A DNA stretch of 64,000 bases from Glutamicibacter halophytocola (GCF_001302565.1 NZ_CP012750.1:1240001-1304000); one strand, 5' to 3'; positions 1 to 9,605 are shown, counted from the first letter of the stretch. Numbers and translations: made by a program. The notes: generated by a model from the letters alone, not told the origin.

Positions 1-1505
1 CGGTGACCCGCTACGAAATCGAGCTGTCGCCAGGCACCAAGGTGGAGAAGGTCACCGCGCTGGCCAAGAACATCTCCTACGCGGTGGCTTCCTCCGACGT
101 GCGCATCCTTTCGCCGATCCCCGGCAAGTCTGCCATCGGCATCGAAATTCCGAATACCGACAAGGAAGTTGTTGCCCTGGGCGACGTGCTGCGCAGCAAC
201 AACGCCCGAAAGACCGAGCATCCGATGGTGATGGGCGTCGGCAAGGACGTCGAAGGCGGCTTTGTGGTCGCCAACCTCGCCAAGATGCCGCACCTGCTGG
301 TGGCAGGCGCCACCGGCGCCGGCAAGTCCTCGTTCGTGAACTCGATGATCACCTCGATCCTGATGCGCGCCACCCCGGATGAGGTCCGCATGGTCATGGT
401 TGACCCCAAGCGCGTTGAACTCACCGCCTACGAGGGCGTGCCGCACCTGATCACCCCGATCATCACCAATCCGAAGAAGGCCGCCGAGGCGCTGGGCTGG
501 GTGGTCCGCGAAATGGACACCCGCTACGACGACCTGGCCAACTTCGGCTACAAGCACATCGACGACTTCAACAAGGCGGTGAAGGCCGGCAAGGTCCATC
601 CGCCGGAGGGCTCCCAGCGGGTGCTCAAGCCCTACCCGTACCTGCTGGTGATTGTCGACGAGCTCGCCGATTTGATGATGGTCGCGCCGCGCGATGTGGA
701 AGAGTCGATCGTTCGCATCACCCAGCTGGCCCGTGCCGCCGGCATCCACCTGGTGCTGGCCACCCAGCGTCCATCCGTGGACGTGGTCACCGGCCTGATC
801 AAGGCCAACGTGCCTTCGCGCATGGCCTTCGCCACCTCCTCGGTCACCGACTCCCGCGTGGTCCTGGACCAGCCCGGCGCCGAGAAGCTGCTGGGCCAGG
901 GTGACGCGCTGTTCCTGCCCATGGGCACCTCCAAGCCGATGCGCGTGCAGGGCGCCTGGGTCACCGAGTCCGAGATCCAGCGCGTGGTCGAACACGTCAA
1001 GACGCAGCTGGCACCGGAGTACCGCGACGACGTGATTCCGGCCGCCGAAAAGAAGAAGCAGATCGACGAGGATATCGGAGACGATCTGGACCTGCTGCTG
1101 CAGGCCACCGAATTGGTGGTCACCAGCCAGTTCGGTTCCACCTCGATGCTCCAGCGCAAGCTGCGTGTTGGCTTCGCCAAGGCAGGCCGCCTGATGGACT
1201 TGATGGAATCGCGCGGAGTGGTGGGCCCTTCCGAGGGCTCCAAGGCCCGCGACGTGCTCATCCAGCCCGATGACCTGCCAATGGTCCTGGCCGCGATGCG
1301 CGGCGATGACCCGGCAACCACCGCGCCATCGGCCACCGAAGCGGCCCTGGTGGCCGAAGCCAACGTGAACCACGCTGATCCAGTGGCCGAATACGCCGAA
1401 GACCTGGTGGCCAGGGACCTGGATGATCGCCCGCAAGCTGTTGACTACTTTGACGGCTCCGACGAACCGGGCGAAGACGCCTGGGACCTGACAGGAAGAA
1501 ACTAG
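1..1505 (+). CDS. ftsK: DNA translocase FtsK/SpoIIIE, C-terminal part
   Basis: Partial gene: the 5' end, including the N-terminal membrane segments, lies outside the window. About 500 residues are visible. FtsK pumps chromosomal DNA through the closing septum during division. The motor domain has a Walker A motif (GATGAGKSS, about fragment residues 102-110) and a Walker B motif ([12 protein letters not shown], about 213-224). A C-terminal winged-helix gamma domain (about 365-435) would read KOPS sites. An acidic, poorly conserved tail follows. The stop TAG is at 1503-1505 and pgsA starts six bases later, so the two are probably co-transcribed. Identification is very secure; only the N-terminus is missing. 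Confidence 0.95.
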   Translation, partial: VTRYEIELSPGTKVEKVTALAKNISYAVASSDVRILSPIPGKSAIGIEIPNTDKEVVALGDVLRSNNARKTEHPMVMGVGKDVEGGFVVANLAKMPHLLVAGATGAGKSSFVNSMITSILMRATPDEVRMVMVDPKRVELTAYEGVPHLITPIITNPKKAAEALGWVVREMDTRYDDLANFGYKHIDDFNKAVKAGKVHPPEGSQRVLKPYPYLLVIVDELADLMMVAPRDVEESIVRITQLARAAGIHLVLATQRPSVDVVTGLIKANVPSRMAFATSSVTDSRVVLDQPGAEKLLGQGDALFLPMGTSKPMRVQGAWVTESEIQRVVEHVKTQLAPEYRDDVIPAAEKKKQIDEDIGDDLDLLLQATELVVTSQFGSTSMLQRKLRVGFAKAGRLMDLMESRGVVGPSEGSKARDVLIQPDDLPMVLAAMRGDDPATTAPSATEAALVAEANVNHADPVAEYAEDLVARDLDDRPQAVDYFDGSDEPGEDAWDLTGRN

Positions 1506-1510
1506 AACCC

Positions 1511-2113
1511 ATGAGCGAGCAAGCTGGCCACGGCGCCCAGCCACCGGTTCCGACACTGAACATCGCCAATGTGCTCACGTGCATTCGCATCATCATGGTG
1601 CCCTTCTTCGTCTGGGCGCTGCTGGCCGATGGCTCGCAGCAGGGGCTGTGGCGCTGGGTTGCCCTGGTGCTGTTTGTCCTGGCCATGTACACCGACAAGC
1701 TCGACGGGGACCTGGCCCGCAGCCGCGGGCTGATTACCAACTTCGGCAAGATCGCCGACCCGATTGCGGACAAGCTGCTCACCGGCTCGGCCCTTGTATG
1801 CTTCTCCATCTTGGCGGAGCTTCCGTGGTGGGTGACCATCGTGATCCTGGTTCGCGAATGGGGGATTACGCTGCTGCGCGTGGTGGTGATCCGCTATGGC
1901 GTGATCGCCGCGAACATGGGCGGCAAAATCAAGACCGTCCTGCAGTCGGTGGTCATTGGCCTGTACCTGCTTCCATACACCCACACCATCGAATGGCTGC
2001 ACGCTGTTGCCTGGTACCTGATGCTGCTGACCGTGGCCGTGACCGTGGTGACGGGCGTTGAATACCTCATCAAGGCCGGCCAGCTGGTCGCAAGCGCCAA
2101 GAAGCAGAAGTAG
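1511..2113 (+). CDS. pgsA: CDP-diacylglycerol-glycerol-3-phosphate 3-phosphatidyltransferase
   Basis: A 200-residue integral membrane enzyme of phospholipid synthesis that makes phosphatidylglycerol phosphate from CDP-diacylglycerol and glycerol-3-phosphate. The CDP-alcohol phosphotransferase signature (D-x2-D-G-x2-A-R-x8-G-x3-D-x3-D) is visible around residues 58-84, starting DKLDGDLAR and ending ADPIADK. Several hydrophobic helices surround it. The start ATG follows the ftsK stop by five bases. The ftsK-pgsA-cinA-clgR order is common in actinobacteria. The family also contains other CDP-alcohol transferases, but this context favours PgsA. Confidence 0.92.
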   Translation: MSEQAGHGAQPPVPTLNIANVLTCIRIIMVPFFVWALLADGSQQGLWRWVALVLFVLAMYTDKLDGDLARSRGLITNFGKIADPIADKLLTGSALVCFSILAELPWWVTIVILVREWGITLLRVVVIRYGVIAANMGGKIKTVLQSVVIGLYLLPYTHTIEWLHAVAWYLMLLTVAVTVVTGVEYLIKAGQLVASAKKQK

Positions 2114-2123
2114 GGCGCGGCGC

Positions 2124-2609
2124 ATGATGAAGCCCCAGGCTCCCGCCGTCATCGCCGCGGCCATCGAACAAGGCGTCCAGCTGGCCACGGCAGAATCCCT
2201 CACCGCCGGCATGATCGCCGCGCGCTTGGCTGAAGTGCCCGGGGCCTCGGCCGTATTGCGCGGGGGAGTCGTGAGCTATTCCTCTGACGTGAAACGAGCG
2301 CTGCTCAAGGTGGATGCGCACTTGCTCGATGCCCGGGGCTCGGTTGACCCCGAGGTGGCTCGGCAGATGGCGGTGGGCGCGCTGCAAGCTTGCGGTGCGG
2401 ACCTGGCCGTGTCGGCAACGGGAGTGGCGGGACCGGAGGCCCACGATGGCAAGCCGGTCGGCACGGTGTACATTGGCTGGGCCCGCAGTGCCGAGTCGGG
2501 GTCTACGGTGCACCACTTTGTGGGCGATCGCGCCCAGATCCGTGAACAAAGCACCCATGCGGCACTTCAACAGTTGGCTGCCATCCTGGATAAAGCTTCT
2601 TCACAGTAA
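2124..2609 (+). CDS. cinA: CinA C-terminal domain protein (nicotinamide-nucleotide amidohydrolase family)
   Basis: About 161 residues, corresponding to the stand-alone CinA C-terminal (PncC-like) domain, which deamidates nicotinamide mononucleotide in NAD recycling in characterised members. Visible family features include the early AESLTAGMIAARL helix, GGVVSYSSDVK, and the SATGVAGPEAHDGKPVG loop followed by GTVYIGW. The N-terminal MoCF-like domain of full-length CinA is absent, as usual in actinobacteria. I chose ATG 2124 (a second ATG lies at 2127). An in-frame ATG at 2058 lies inside pgsA and encodes an unrelated arginine-rich leader. The gene starts 10 bases after the pgsA stop. Confidence 0.88.
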   Translation: MMKPQAPAVIAAAIEQGVQLATAESLTAGMIAARLAEVPGASAVLRGGVVSYSSDVKRALLKVDAHLLDARGSVDPEVARQMAVGALQACGADLAVSATGVAGPEAHDGKPVGTVYIGWARSAESGSTVHHFVGDRAQIREQSTHAALQQLAAILDKASSQ

Positions 2610-2662
2610 GACGCGCAAGACTGGTTCTCCCGAGATATTACGCAAAAATCCTGCTTCATGTG

Positions 2663-2673
2663 GCGAGTGTCGC
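2663..2673. promoter_or_regulatory. Candidate ClgR-type operator upstream of the clgR-like gene
   Basis: An inverted repeat GCGA-GTG-TCGC lies between cinA and the XRE regulator. Actinobacterial ClgR operators contain CGC/GCG half-sites with a short spacer and ClgR is often autoregulated, so this is a plausible operator. The spacing does not exactly match the published consensus as I remember it, so the call is tentative. Confidence 0.3.
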
Positions 2674-2897
2674 ATTTTTCAGATTAGGCTGAGGATCGGG
2701 GAACAAAATCGTATGACCCGTCGTTGTACGAATTACAGGGCCGCAAGGTTGGCCCCCGTATTAAACAGATCTTCGAGATGGACCTAGGAGCAAAGGCTAA
2801 ATTTATGGTCAAGCAACCCGTTACTGTCAATGGTGTCGTCCGTTGGCGCGATATGGGAGAAGCCCATACGGTCCAGCCCGAGAAGGAGGAGCACAAA

Positions 2898-3218
2898 ATG
2901 GTAGTACTCCGTCATGAAATCGGCGATGTTCTGCGTGACGTCCGCCAGCGCCAGGGACGCACCCTTCGCGAGGTTTCACATAGCGCCCGAGTTTCCCTCG
3001 GTTATCTTTCCGAAGTTGAACGCGGTCAGAAGGAAGCCTCCTCGGAGCTGCTTTCCTCGATCTGCGTGGCGCTGGAAATTCCACTGTCCCTCATGTTGCG
3101 TGAAGTCTCCGAACGAGTAGCGCTGGCTGAAGGTATCGCCATCCCTGATACCGTGCCAACGGATATGGCCAACGAGTTCGCTGAGAAGAGCGCCGGAAAG
3201 CCGCTGGCTTCCGTCTAA
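2898..3218 (+). CDS. clgR: XRE-family transcriptional regulator, ClgR-like
   Basis: A 106-residue protein with a Cro/C1-type helix-turn-helix ([21 protein letters not shown] is the recognition region) and a short C-terminal tail. Close relatives are ClgR proteins, which activate Clp protease and chaperone genes under stress. The conserved N-terminus [23 protein letters not shown] matches that family. I chose ATG 2898 because AGGAGG lies seven bases upstream. The frame stays open further upstream and reads like coding sequence from ATG 2805 (31 extra residues, preceded by AAAGG), so the longer form is a real alternative. A hairpin follows the stop. Confidence 0.85.
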   Translation: MVVLRHEIGDVLRDVRQRQGRTLREVSHSARVSLGYLSEVERGQKEASSELLSSICVALEIPLSLMLREVSERVALAEGIAIPDTVPTDMANEFAEKSAGKPLASV

Positions 3219-3272
3219 GTCAAAAAATCTTATGGTTTCCGCGGCTCAGTAATCGAGTTTGCCGGGGCCGAA

Positions 3273-3305
3273 CAAGGAGCCCACGCTCATCGCGTGGGCT
3301 CCTTG
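3273..3305 (+). terminator. Hairpin after the clgR-like gene
   Basis: A perfect 14-bp inverted repeat (CAAGGAGCCCACGC and its complement) with a 5-base loop, without a clear T-run. It probably ends the clgR transcript. It sits only 24 bases before the DUF3046 start. Confidence 0.6.
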
Positions 3306-3329
3306 CCTATGTCATGGGAGAATAATCAG

Positions 3330-3554
3330 GTGAAAATCAGCGATTTCTGGCGCAATATGGAAGCCGAGTTCGGGCCGCGGTACTCCCACGTTCTGGCCGA
3401 CTCCATGGCTTTGACCGAACTTGACAGCCTCACCCCGGCCGAAGCATTGAACAAGGGCGTCAAGCCCAAGCAAATCTGGGAGGCGCTGTGCCGCGCCCAG
3501 GACGTTCCAGTTGAACGTTGGCTCGGCGTGGATATCGAACCCAAGGATTCCTGA
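3330..3554 (+). CDS. DUF3046 domain protein
   Basis: A 74-residue small acidic protein of the actinobacterial DUF3046 family, typically found between clgR and recA; its function is unknown. Family features visible are the start KISDFWRNMEAEFG, the middle ELDSLTPAEALNKGVKPKQIWEALC, and the end VERWLGVDI. I chose GTG 3330 because GGGAG lies nine bases upstream and the protein then begins at the conserved SDFW. An ATG at 3294 is in frame but lies inside the preceding hairpin. No catalytic motif is visible. Confidence 0.85.
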   Translation: MKISDFWRNMEAEFGPRYSHVLADSMALTELDSLTPAEALNKGVKPKQIWEALCRAQDVPVERWLGVDIEPKDS

Positions 3555-3563
3555 CCGCCGAAT

Positions 3564-3582
3564 TCGAAAATGGTGTTTTCGA
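3564..3582. promoter_or_regulatory. Palindrome upstream of recA, possible second LexA half-site or terminator
   Basis: A perfect inverted repeat TCGAAAA-TGGTG-TTTTCGA lies 26 bases before the canonical SOS box. Its outer TCGAA/TTCGA halves resemble a LexA box but the spacing is wider. It could equally end the DUF3046 transcript, since one arm is T-rich. Confidence 0.35.
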
Positions 3583-3607
3583 TACTTCGAAAACGCCGTG
3601 TTGGATT

Positions 3608-3636
3608 TCGAACATCTGTTCGGATATGCTTATCCT
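3608..3636 (+). promoter_or_regulatory. recA SOS (LexA) box and promoter
   Basis: TCGAACATCTGTTCGG (3608-3623) matches the Gram-positive/actinobacterial LexA box TCGAAC-N4-GTTCGA at 11 of the 12 fixed positions. A -10 hexamer TATCCT lies at 3631-3636, and the left half of the box occupies the -35 position with a 17-base spacer. LexA bound here would occlude RNA polymerase, as expected for SOS-repressed recA. Confidence 0.85.
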
Positions 3637-3794
3637 AGAAGCAGCGCAGGAAACTGCACCAAAAACTTAAGCACTGAGATTGTCCACACTGGCGGGCTAT
3701 CAGAGTCCAAAGTGTCGGTGGATGAGCATACTGTCTACAACAGGACATAAATCATGAGCAGGTCGCTTCCGGCTTGCATGAGCAAAGGTGAACC

Positions 3795-4847
3795 ATGGCA
3801 GCAAATAATGATCGAGAAAAGGCACTAGAGGCTGTCCTCGGCCAAATTGACAAGGCCTATGGCAAGGGCTCGGTCATGCGCCTGGGCGATGAAACCCGTG
3901 CCCCTATTGAAGTTATCCCAACGGGTTCGGTCGCATTGGACGTCGCCCTGGGAATTGGCGGCCTGCCACGCGGTCGCGTCGTGGAGATCTACGGCCCGGA
4001 ATCTTCCGGTAAGACGACGGTGGCGCTCCATGCTGTTGCCAGCGCGCAGAAGGCTGGCGGCGTCGCCGCCTTCATTGACGCCGAGCACGCCCTTGATCCG
4101 GAATACGCCAAGAAGCTTGGTGTAGATACCGATGCGCTTCTGGTCTCGCAGCCGGATACCGGCGAGCAGGCGCTGGAAATCATGGATATGCTCGTGGGTT
4201 CCGGTGCCTTGGATATCATCGTTATCGACTCCGTGGCTGCACTGGTGCCACGCGCCGAAATCGAAGGCGAAATGGGCGATAGCCACGTTGGCCTTCAGGC
4301 TCGATTGATGTCGCAGGCTCTGCGTAAGATCACCGGTCGCCTCTCGGCATCCAAGACCACGGCCATCTTCATCAACCAGCTGCGTGAGAAGATCGGTGTC
4401 TTCTTCGGCAGCCCTGAAACCACCACCGGTGGTAAGGCGCTGAAGTTCTATGCTTCGGTCCGTATCGATATCCGCCGCATTGAGACCTTGAAAGAGGGCA
4501 CCAACCCGGTGGGTAACCGCACCCGCTGCAAGGTCGTCAAGAACAAGATGGCTCCTCCCTTCAAGCAGGCTGAATTCGATATCCTCTACGGTCACGGAAT
4601 CTCTCGTGAAGGTTCGCTGATCGACATGGGTGTCGAGCACAACCTGGTCAAGAAGTCCGGCGCCTGGTTCACCTATGATGGCGACCAGCTGGGCCAGGGC
4701 AAGGAAAACGCCCGTCGATTCTTGCGCGATAATCCAGACCTGTCCGATGAACTCGAGCGGCAGATCTTGCAGAAGCTCGGCGTCCTGCCAAAGGACGAGG
4801 TTGAAGAAGACGAGACAGAACTGCGAGTCGTCGAGGGCGACAAGTAG
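3795..4847 (+). CDS. recA: Recombinase RecA
   Basis: A 350-residue recombinase that forms filaments on single-stranded DNA, performs strand exchange and triggers LexA self-cleavage. The Walker A motif GPESSGKT is at residues 67-74, followed by the IDAEHALD segment, the Walker [11 protein letters not shown], and the L2 loop region [14 protein letters not shown]. Length is normal. ATG 3795 follows AAAGGTGAACC, a reasonable ribosome-binding site. The gene has an SOS box upstream and overlaps recX by one base (stop TAG 4845-4847, recX GTG 4847-4849). The acidic C-terminal tail, which modulates RecA activity, is present. Confidence 0.98.
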   Translation: MAANNDREKALEAVLGQIDKAYGKGSVMRLGDETRAPIEVIPTGSVALDVALGIGGLPRGRVVEIYGPESSGKTTVALHAVASAQKAGGVAAFIDAEHALDPEYAKKLGVDTDALLVSQPDTGEQALEIMDMLVGSGALDIIVIDSVAALVPRAEIEGEMGDSHVGLQARLMSQALRKITGRLSASKTTAIFINQLREKIGVFFGSPETTTGGKALKFYASVRIDIRRIETLKEGTNPVGNRTRCKVVKNKMAPPFKQAEFDILYGHGISREGSLIDMGVEHNLVKKSGAWFTYDGDQLGQGKENARRFLRDNPDLSDELERQILQKLGVLPKDEVEEDETELRVVEGDK

Positions 4848-5710
4848 TGTCCTCAAACTTCCAACGACGTAGCGTCCGCCCCGGACACAAATCCGGGGCG
4901 GACGCTACGTCCGTTTCGCAAGAGTTTCAGGGAAGCCTCGACGACATGCCGGATTGGGCGAAGCCCGACCCCCAGGCAGCGAAAGCGCCGGCCTCGGAAC
5001 CGGCAGGCGCAGCGGAGTCCACGTCGAAACTTCCCGAGCATGGCCATCGCCGCATCATTGTGCCAGCTTTGCAGGAGGACAAGAAGCCCGAAAGCGTCGA
5101 TGAACTGCGTGCAGCGATGGAACGCATCGTCGCCGCACCAGCACCCCCGAAGCCGTCGAAGAAGGAACGCCGCGAAGCGCGGGAAGCCCGCAAGCTGGCC
5201 CGCGAAGCGGGGGAAGCGGAAGAGCTCACCGATGAACAGTGGCGTGAGAAAGCGCGAAACATCCTGCTTCGCCAGCTAACTGCCAGCGACAAGACCGCAA
5301 AGCAGCTCAAAGACAAGCTGCTGGACAAGGAATGCCCGGAAGAAATCGCGGACGAAGTCATTGAGCGATACGCCGAGATCAATCTCGTCGATGACCAGCG
5401 TTTTGCGAAGTCATGGGTGGTGACTCGTGCCCGCTCCAGGGGACTGGCCCGCGGCGCGATTAAGCATGAGCTTCGCTCAAAAGGCGTTGATGATGAACTC
5501 GCCGCCGAAGCGTTGGAACAGATTGATGATGAAGCAGAAGAACAGCGCGCCCGCGAACTCGTCCGCGCAAAACTCCGTCCAGAATCAATGGGAGCAGATC
5601 GCGACAAGGCGTTGCGCCGATTAGTTGGAATGCTTGGACGCAAAGGCTACAACGGTTCGATGGCATTCAAGGTAGCCCGCGAAGAATGGGACGAACGGTT
5701 CAGGTCCTGA
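4847..5710 (+). CDS. recX: Regulatory protein RecX
   Basis: A 287-residue RecX; the family inhibits RecA filament extension and is usually 150-200 residues. The RecX domain is the C-terminal half, from about residue 125 (EQWREKARNILLRQLTASDKTAKQL) to the end, with the helical repeat LVDDQRFAKSWV. The first 120 residues are a low-complexity, charged N-terminal extension. The annotated start GTG 4847 overlaps the recA stop. A perfect 19-bp hairpin lies within the first 22 codons (4867-4910), so translation may instead start at ATG 4946. The gene is co-transcribed with recA unless the hairpin terminates. Confidence 0.9.
   Translation: MSSNFQRRSVRPGHKSGADATSVSQEFQGSLDDMPDWAKPDPQAAKAPASEPAGAAESTSKLPEHGHRRIIVPALQEDKKPESVDELRAAMERIVAAPAPPKPSKKERREAREARKLAREAGEAEELTDEQWREKARNILLRQLTASDKTAKQLKDKLLDKECPEEIADEVIERYAEINLVDDQRFAKSWVVTRARSRGLARGAIKHELRSKGVDDELAAEALEQIDDEAEEQRARELVRAKLRPESMGADRDKALRRLVGMLGRKGYNGSMAFKVAREEWDERFRS
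4867..4910 (+). terminator. Strong hairpin at the recA-recX junction, candidate attenuator
   Basis: Left arm ACGTAGCGTCCGCCCCGGA, loop CACAAA, then the exact 19-base reverse complement. It begins 20 bases after the recA stop and lies inside the 5' end of the recX frame. The following sequence is CCGTTTCG, so there is only a short T stretch. E. coli also has a partial terminator between recA and recX, which keeps RecX low. Confidence 0.65.
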
Positions 5711-5712
5711 GG

Positions 5713-6104
5713 CTAGCGATTTTTCTTTCGCATGAATGGTCTCTTGCCCAAGCGAAATAGCCAGTCATCCAAGCTTTGGCAAACCGGCAAAATGATGACC
5801 GCGATGGCAACCAATATTGAACCTGCCCCAATATCAAAAGCAGGTCGTCAGTGCTGTAATCCATTGGCGGGATTACGCCAATCGCCATCGGAACGGCAAA
5901 AAGGAACAGCGCGGTGAGCGAGGCCATCCACCAACGGAAAACCTTCATGGAGCGCGACAGCGGCAAGGCGCGCCGAGCTGGACTCTTGGCTGGTGGTTCG
6001 CCAGCGTCGCAACCCGCGGTTCTGCTCGCATTCCTTGAAATCGTCAACAGTTGGAACAACCCGGTCGTATCGGAAACCGCTGCACTGCGCTCCAGATGAT
6101 TCAC
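5713..6104 (-). pseudogene. Small membrane protein gene, apparently frameshifted
   Basis: On the minus strand one frame encodes a plausible transmembrane helix (MKVFRWWMASLTALFLFAVP, then AIGVIPPMDY) but goes astray after about position 5850. From there another frame gives a second clean helix and a basic tail (FDIGAGSILVAIAVIILP, then LDDWLFRLGKRPFMRKKNR, stop complement at 5713-5715). Joining the two frames gives a two-helix membrane protein with a normal basic C-terminus. The simplest explanation is a one-base indel near 5840-5853, either a real mutation or a sequencing error. The family is not recognised. The exact start is uncertain (ATG 6104 or a later one). Confidence 0.5.
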
Positions 6105-6187
6105 GAGTACCCATCTCCGATTCGTGGGCCGTTCGCCCTAGGGTCGCCTACATTTCAGCTCGATGGAAATTTCGGTAATCTTGAAGG

Positions 6188-7717
6188 GTGACTGAGCAAC
6201 AAACCGTGAGTATCCCGGAAACCGAAGAATTGCCGCGTACCTATGAAGTACGCACCTTCGGTTGCCAAATGAACGTCCACGATTCCGAGAGGCTTTCTGG
6301 CCTTTTGGAAGACGCAGGATTGAGCCGAAAGCCCGAGGAGCTCAAGGACGGCGTTGCTGATGTCGTCGTCTTCAATACGTGCGCAGTGCGAGAAAACGCG
6401 GACAATAAGCTCTACGGGAACCTCGGCATCCTCAAGGGCATCAAGGCAGAGCGCCCAGGCATGCAAATTGCAGTTGGCGGTTGCCTGGCCCAAAAGGATC
6501 GCGACACCATCCTGAAAAAGGCTCCCTGGGTCGACGTGGTCTTCGGAACCCACAACATCGGGTCCTTGCCTGCATTGCTGGCTCGTTCAGAACACAACAA
6601 GAAGGCGGAGCTTGAGATCCTCGAATCTCTTGACGTCTTCCCTTCGACTTTGCCAACGCGGCGCGAGTCCGTGTACGCCGGCTGGGTATCGATCTCCGTG
6701 GGCTGCAACAATACGTGCACCTTCTGCATCGTTCCGTCGCTGCGCGGCAAGGAACGCGACCGCCGTCCCGGCGAAATCCTGGCCGAGATCCAAGCGCTCG
6801 TTGACGACGGCGCCATCGAAGTGACCCTGCTGGGCCAAAACGTCAACTCCTACGGCGTTGAATTCGGGGACCGCCTGGCCTTCGGCAAGCTCCTGCGCGC
6901 TTGCGGCGAAATCGAAGGGCTCGAACGCGTACGATTCACCAGCCCGCACCCTGCAGCCTTCACCGACGATGTCATCGACGCAATGGCCGAAACGCCTAAC
7001 GTGATGCCGCAGCTGCATATGCCGTTGCAGTCCGGATCCGACAAGGTGCTCAAGGAAATGCGCCGATCCTACCGTTCCAAGAAGTTCCTCGGAATTTTGG
7101 ACAAGGTGCGCGAGCGAATCCCGCACGCCGCGATCACAACGGACATCATTGTCGGCTTCCCCGGTGAATCCGAAGAGGACTTCCAGGCAACCTTGGACGT
7201 TGTCGAGGCTTCGCGTTTCTCCTCGGCCTTCACCTTCCAATACTCCAAGCGGCCTGGCACGCCCGCGGCAACCCTGGAAGGCCAGCTGCCCAAAGCAGTG
7301 GTCCAGGAACGCTACGAGCGCCTGACCGCGCTGCAGGACCGCATCGCCAAGGAAGAAAACGCCAAGCAGCTGGGACGAACCGTGGAAGTCATGGTGACCG
7401 AGCAGTCGGGGCGCAAGGCCGAGGAAACGCACCGGCTTGCTGGCCGTGCGCAGGACCAGCGGCTGGTGCACTTCTCCGTGCCAAAGGGAGCGCAAACTCC
7501 GCGTCCAGGCGATCTGGTGACCCTGCCCATTACCGAAGTGGCAGCATTCCACCTCATTTCGGACCCTGAATCCGGCCAGTACTCATTGCGCCGTTCCCGC
7601 GCAGGAGACGCCTGGGACCGCGCGCAGGCGGAAAGCTGTGGCGTTCCTGCTCCGGGTGAAACTACTGCCACGGGCCGCACAAATTTGGGCATGCCAACTC
7701 TCAAGGTGCGCAGCTAG
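6188..7717 (+). CDS. miaB: tRNA-2-methylthio-N6-dimethylallyladenosine synthase MiaB
   Basis: A 509-residue radical SAM methylthiotransferase that modifies adenosine 37 of tRNAs reading UNN codons. The N-terminal UPF0004 domain has three cluster cysteines (in [14 protein letters not shown] and GGCLAQ). The radical SAM motif CNNTCTFC lies around residue 175, and a C-terminal TRAM domain is present. The GTG start at 6188 has no useful Shine-Dalgarno, but a -10-like TAATCT lies at 6176-6181, six bases upstream, so the mRNA is probably leaderless. miaA starts five bases after the stop and acts just before MiaB in the same pathway. Confidence 0.96.
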   Translation: MTEQQTVSIPETEELPRTYEVRTFGCQMNVHDSERLSGLLEDAGLSRKPEELKDGVADVVVFNTCAVRENADNKLYGNLGILKGIKAERPGMQIAVGGCLAQKDRDTILKKAPWVDVVFGTHNIGSLPALLARSEHNKKAELEILESLDVFPSTLPTRRESVYAGWVSISVGCNNTCTFCIVPSLRGKERDRRPGEILAEIQALVDDGAIEVTLLGQNVNSYGVEFGDRLAFGKLLRACGEIEGLERVRFTSPHPAAFTDDVIDAMAETPNVMPQLHMPLQSGSDKVLKEMRRSYRSKKFLGILDKVRERIPHAAITTDIIVGFPGESEEDFQATLDVVEASRFSSAFTFQYSKRPGTPAATLEGQLPKAVVQERYERLTALQDRIAKEENAKQLGRTVEVMVTEQSGRKAEETHRLAGRAQDQRLVHFSVPKGAQTPRPGDLVTLPITEVAAFHLISDPESGQYSLRRSRAGDAWDRAQAESCGVPAPGETTATGRTNLGMPTLKVRS

Positions 7718-7721
7718 CCCG

Positions 7722-8648
7722 ATGATGGATACTCATCTGCCGATCATCGCCATCGTCGGACCTACCGGTACCGGCAAATCGGACTTGGCGATTTCGCTGG
7801 CCCAACAGCTCGGCGGGGAAATCGTTAATTCTGATGCCCTGCAGTTCTACAGGGGCATGGATATTGGGACCGCAAAGTTGCCGGTGTCTGAACGCGGCGG
7901 CATTGAACACCATCTGATGGACACCCTGTCGATCGCCGAAGAAGCATCGGTTGCCACGTTCCAAGAAGAAGCACGCGAGCACTTCGCGCAAATTCGCGCG
8001 CGTGGCAAGGTGCCGATCATGGTCGGCGGATCAGGACTTTATGTCAGGGCGGCACTGGATGTCATCGATTTTCCGCCCACCGATCCAGGCATCAGGAAGA
8101 AGCTGGAAGCAGAGGTCCAGGAAAAGGGCGACGGAGATCTTCGCCGCCGGCTAGCTGAAGTGGACCCCGTGTCCGCCGAGCGCAACCTGGATCTGCGGCG
8201 GGCTATCCGGGCCCTTGAAGTCCATGAAATCTCCGCACGCCCGTTCAGCTCCTACATGCCGCAGCGCGAGTACGTTGCTCCGGCTCTTCAGATCGGACTA
8301 AATTACGATCGTTCAGCGTTGCATGAAGCATTGGAAGCACGTGTGCACACCATGGATGCGATGGGATTGGCTGGAGAAGTTGCCGGTTTGCTGGAACTGG
8401 GACTGCGCGAAGGCAAAACGGCTTCTCGCGCGATCGGGTACCAGCAATACACGGATTATCTTGACGGAAAAATCACCCGGGCCGAGGCCATAACCCAGAC
8501 GGTGGTTGCCACCAGAAAATTTGCCCGACGCCAAATCACATGGTTCAACGCTGACCCGCGGGTCAAGTGGCTGGACCCCACCGAATCGGACCTCATTGGC
8601 AAAGCACTGGCCCTCATCGGCAAGCCAACCGAGGAACCAACACGCTAG
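7722..8648 (+). CDS. miaA: tRNA dimethylallyltransferase MiaA
   Basis: A 308-residue enzyme that transfers a dimethylallyl group to adenosine 37 of tRNA, giving the substrate for MiaB. The N-terminal P-loop [10 protein letters not shown] is followed by the catalytic [17 protein letters not shown] segment and the GGSGLYVRA motif. The expected C-terminal region around [14 protein letters not shown] is intact. ATG 7722 (or ATG 7725) follows the miaB stop directly. An upstream in-frame ATG at 7638 lies inside miaB and is not credible. Part of the miaB-miaA-dapF run. Confidence 0.96.
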   Translation: MMDTHLPIIAIVGPTGTGKSDLAISLAQQLGGEIVNSDALQFYRGMDIGTAKLPVSERGGIEHHLMDTLSIAEEASVATFQEEAREHFAQIRARGKVPIMVGGSGLYVRAALDVIDFPPTDPGIRKKLEAEVQEKGDGDLRRRLAEVDPVSAERNLDLRRAIRALEVHEISARPFSSYMPQREYVAPALQIGLNYDRSALHEALEARVHTMDAMGLAGEVAGLLELGLREGKTASRAIGYQQYTDYLDGKITRAEAITQTVVATRKFARRQITWFNADPRVKWLDPTESDLIGKALALIGKPTEEPTR

Positions 8649-8656
8649 GAGTATCG

Positions 8657-9592
8657 ATGTACAGCACCGAACTAGGCCAACTGGCGGGGCAGCCTTTCGC
8701 CAAGGGCCATGCCACAGGAAACGACTTCGTCTTGATTGCGGATCCAGAAGCTGACGTGGATCTGACCGCCGAACAGGTGGCGGCACTGTGCCATCGGCGC
8801 TTCGGCATCGGCGGCGACGGCTTGATTCGCGCGGTTCCCACATCCAAGATGCCCGGGTACGAACAGCAGGTCGCCCAGAATCCAGAGGCCTACTGGTTCA
8901 TGGACTACCGGAATGGCGATGGCTCCATCGCCGAAATGTGCGGCAACGGGGTGCGCGCCTTCGCCCACTTCCTGATTGCTGAAGGCCTGGTGGATCTTCC
9001 CGTAGGCCAGAGCATCCACATCGGCAGCCGCGCCGGCATCAAGATGATCACCCGGCTTGTTGAAGGCTATGCAGTGAATCTGGGCCCGTGGGGACTGATC
9101 TTCGAGGACCAGGCGGAGGCCGACTCCATAGATTCCATGGTCAAGCCACGCGGTTGGGAACAGGCGCTGCCAGCTTTGAGCATCACCATGGGCAACCCGC
9201 ACACAGTGGTGGCCCTTCCCGATATCGACATGCTCGACAGCCTTGAACTGTTCGCAGAACCAGAAGTCGCACCAAAGCCTGAAAACGGCACCAACGTCGA
9301 ATTCGTGGTTCCCAACGAGCCGCTGATCGAAGAGGACGGAGTTGCCCAGGTGACGATGCGCGTTCATGAACGCGGAGTAGGGGAGACCCTTTCCTGTGGC
9401 ACCGGCGCATGCGCTGCCGCCGCCGCGGTTCGATACTGGGCCCGAGGCACCGCGCTGATCAACCAGTGGGCAGTGTCGGTGCCAGGCGGCCTCGTAGGCG
9501 TTGAATTCCGTGCCAACGATGCCGGCGGCGAAGACACGATCCTTTCCGGCCCTGCAGAACTAGTTGCCCGCGGAGTGATCGGCGCAAAGTAG
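8657..9592 (+). CDS. dapF: Diaminopimelate epimerase
   Basis: A 311-residue PLP-independent epimerase that converts LL- to meso-diaminopimelate for lysine and peptidoglycan synthesis. Both catalytic cysteines are visible, in EMCGNGVRAF and in ETLSCGTGAC. The early motif KGHATGNDFVLI and RHRFGIGGDGLIR-like loop are present. ATG 8657 follows TAGGAG at a good distance; longer in-frame starts lie inside miaA. A 14-bp hairpin downstream ends the miaB-miaA-dapF unit and also the convergent methyltransferase gene. Confidence 0.96.
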   Translation: MYSTELGQLAGQPFAKGHATGNDFVLIADPEADVDLTAEQVAALCHRRFGIGGDGLIRAVPTSKMPGYEQQVAQNPEAYWFMDYRNGDGSIAEMCGNGVRAFAHFLIAEGLVDLPVGQSIHIGSRAGIKMITRLVEGYAVNLGPWGLIFEDQAEADSIDSMVKPRGWEQALPALSITMGNPHTVVALPDIDMLDSLELFAEPEVAPKPENGTNVEFVVPNEPLIEEDGVAQVTMRVHERGVGETLSCGTGACAAAAAVRYWARGTALINQWAVSVPGGLVGVEFRANDAGGEDTILSGPAELVARGVIGAK

Positions 9593-9605
9593 CCGGTGAA
9601 GCAAA

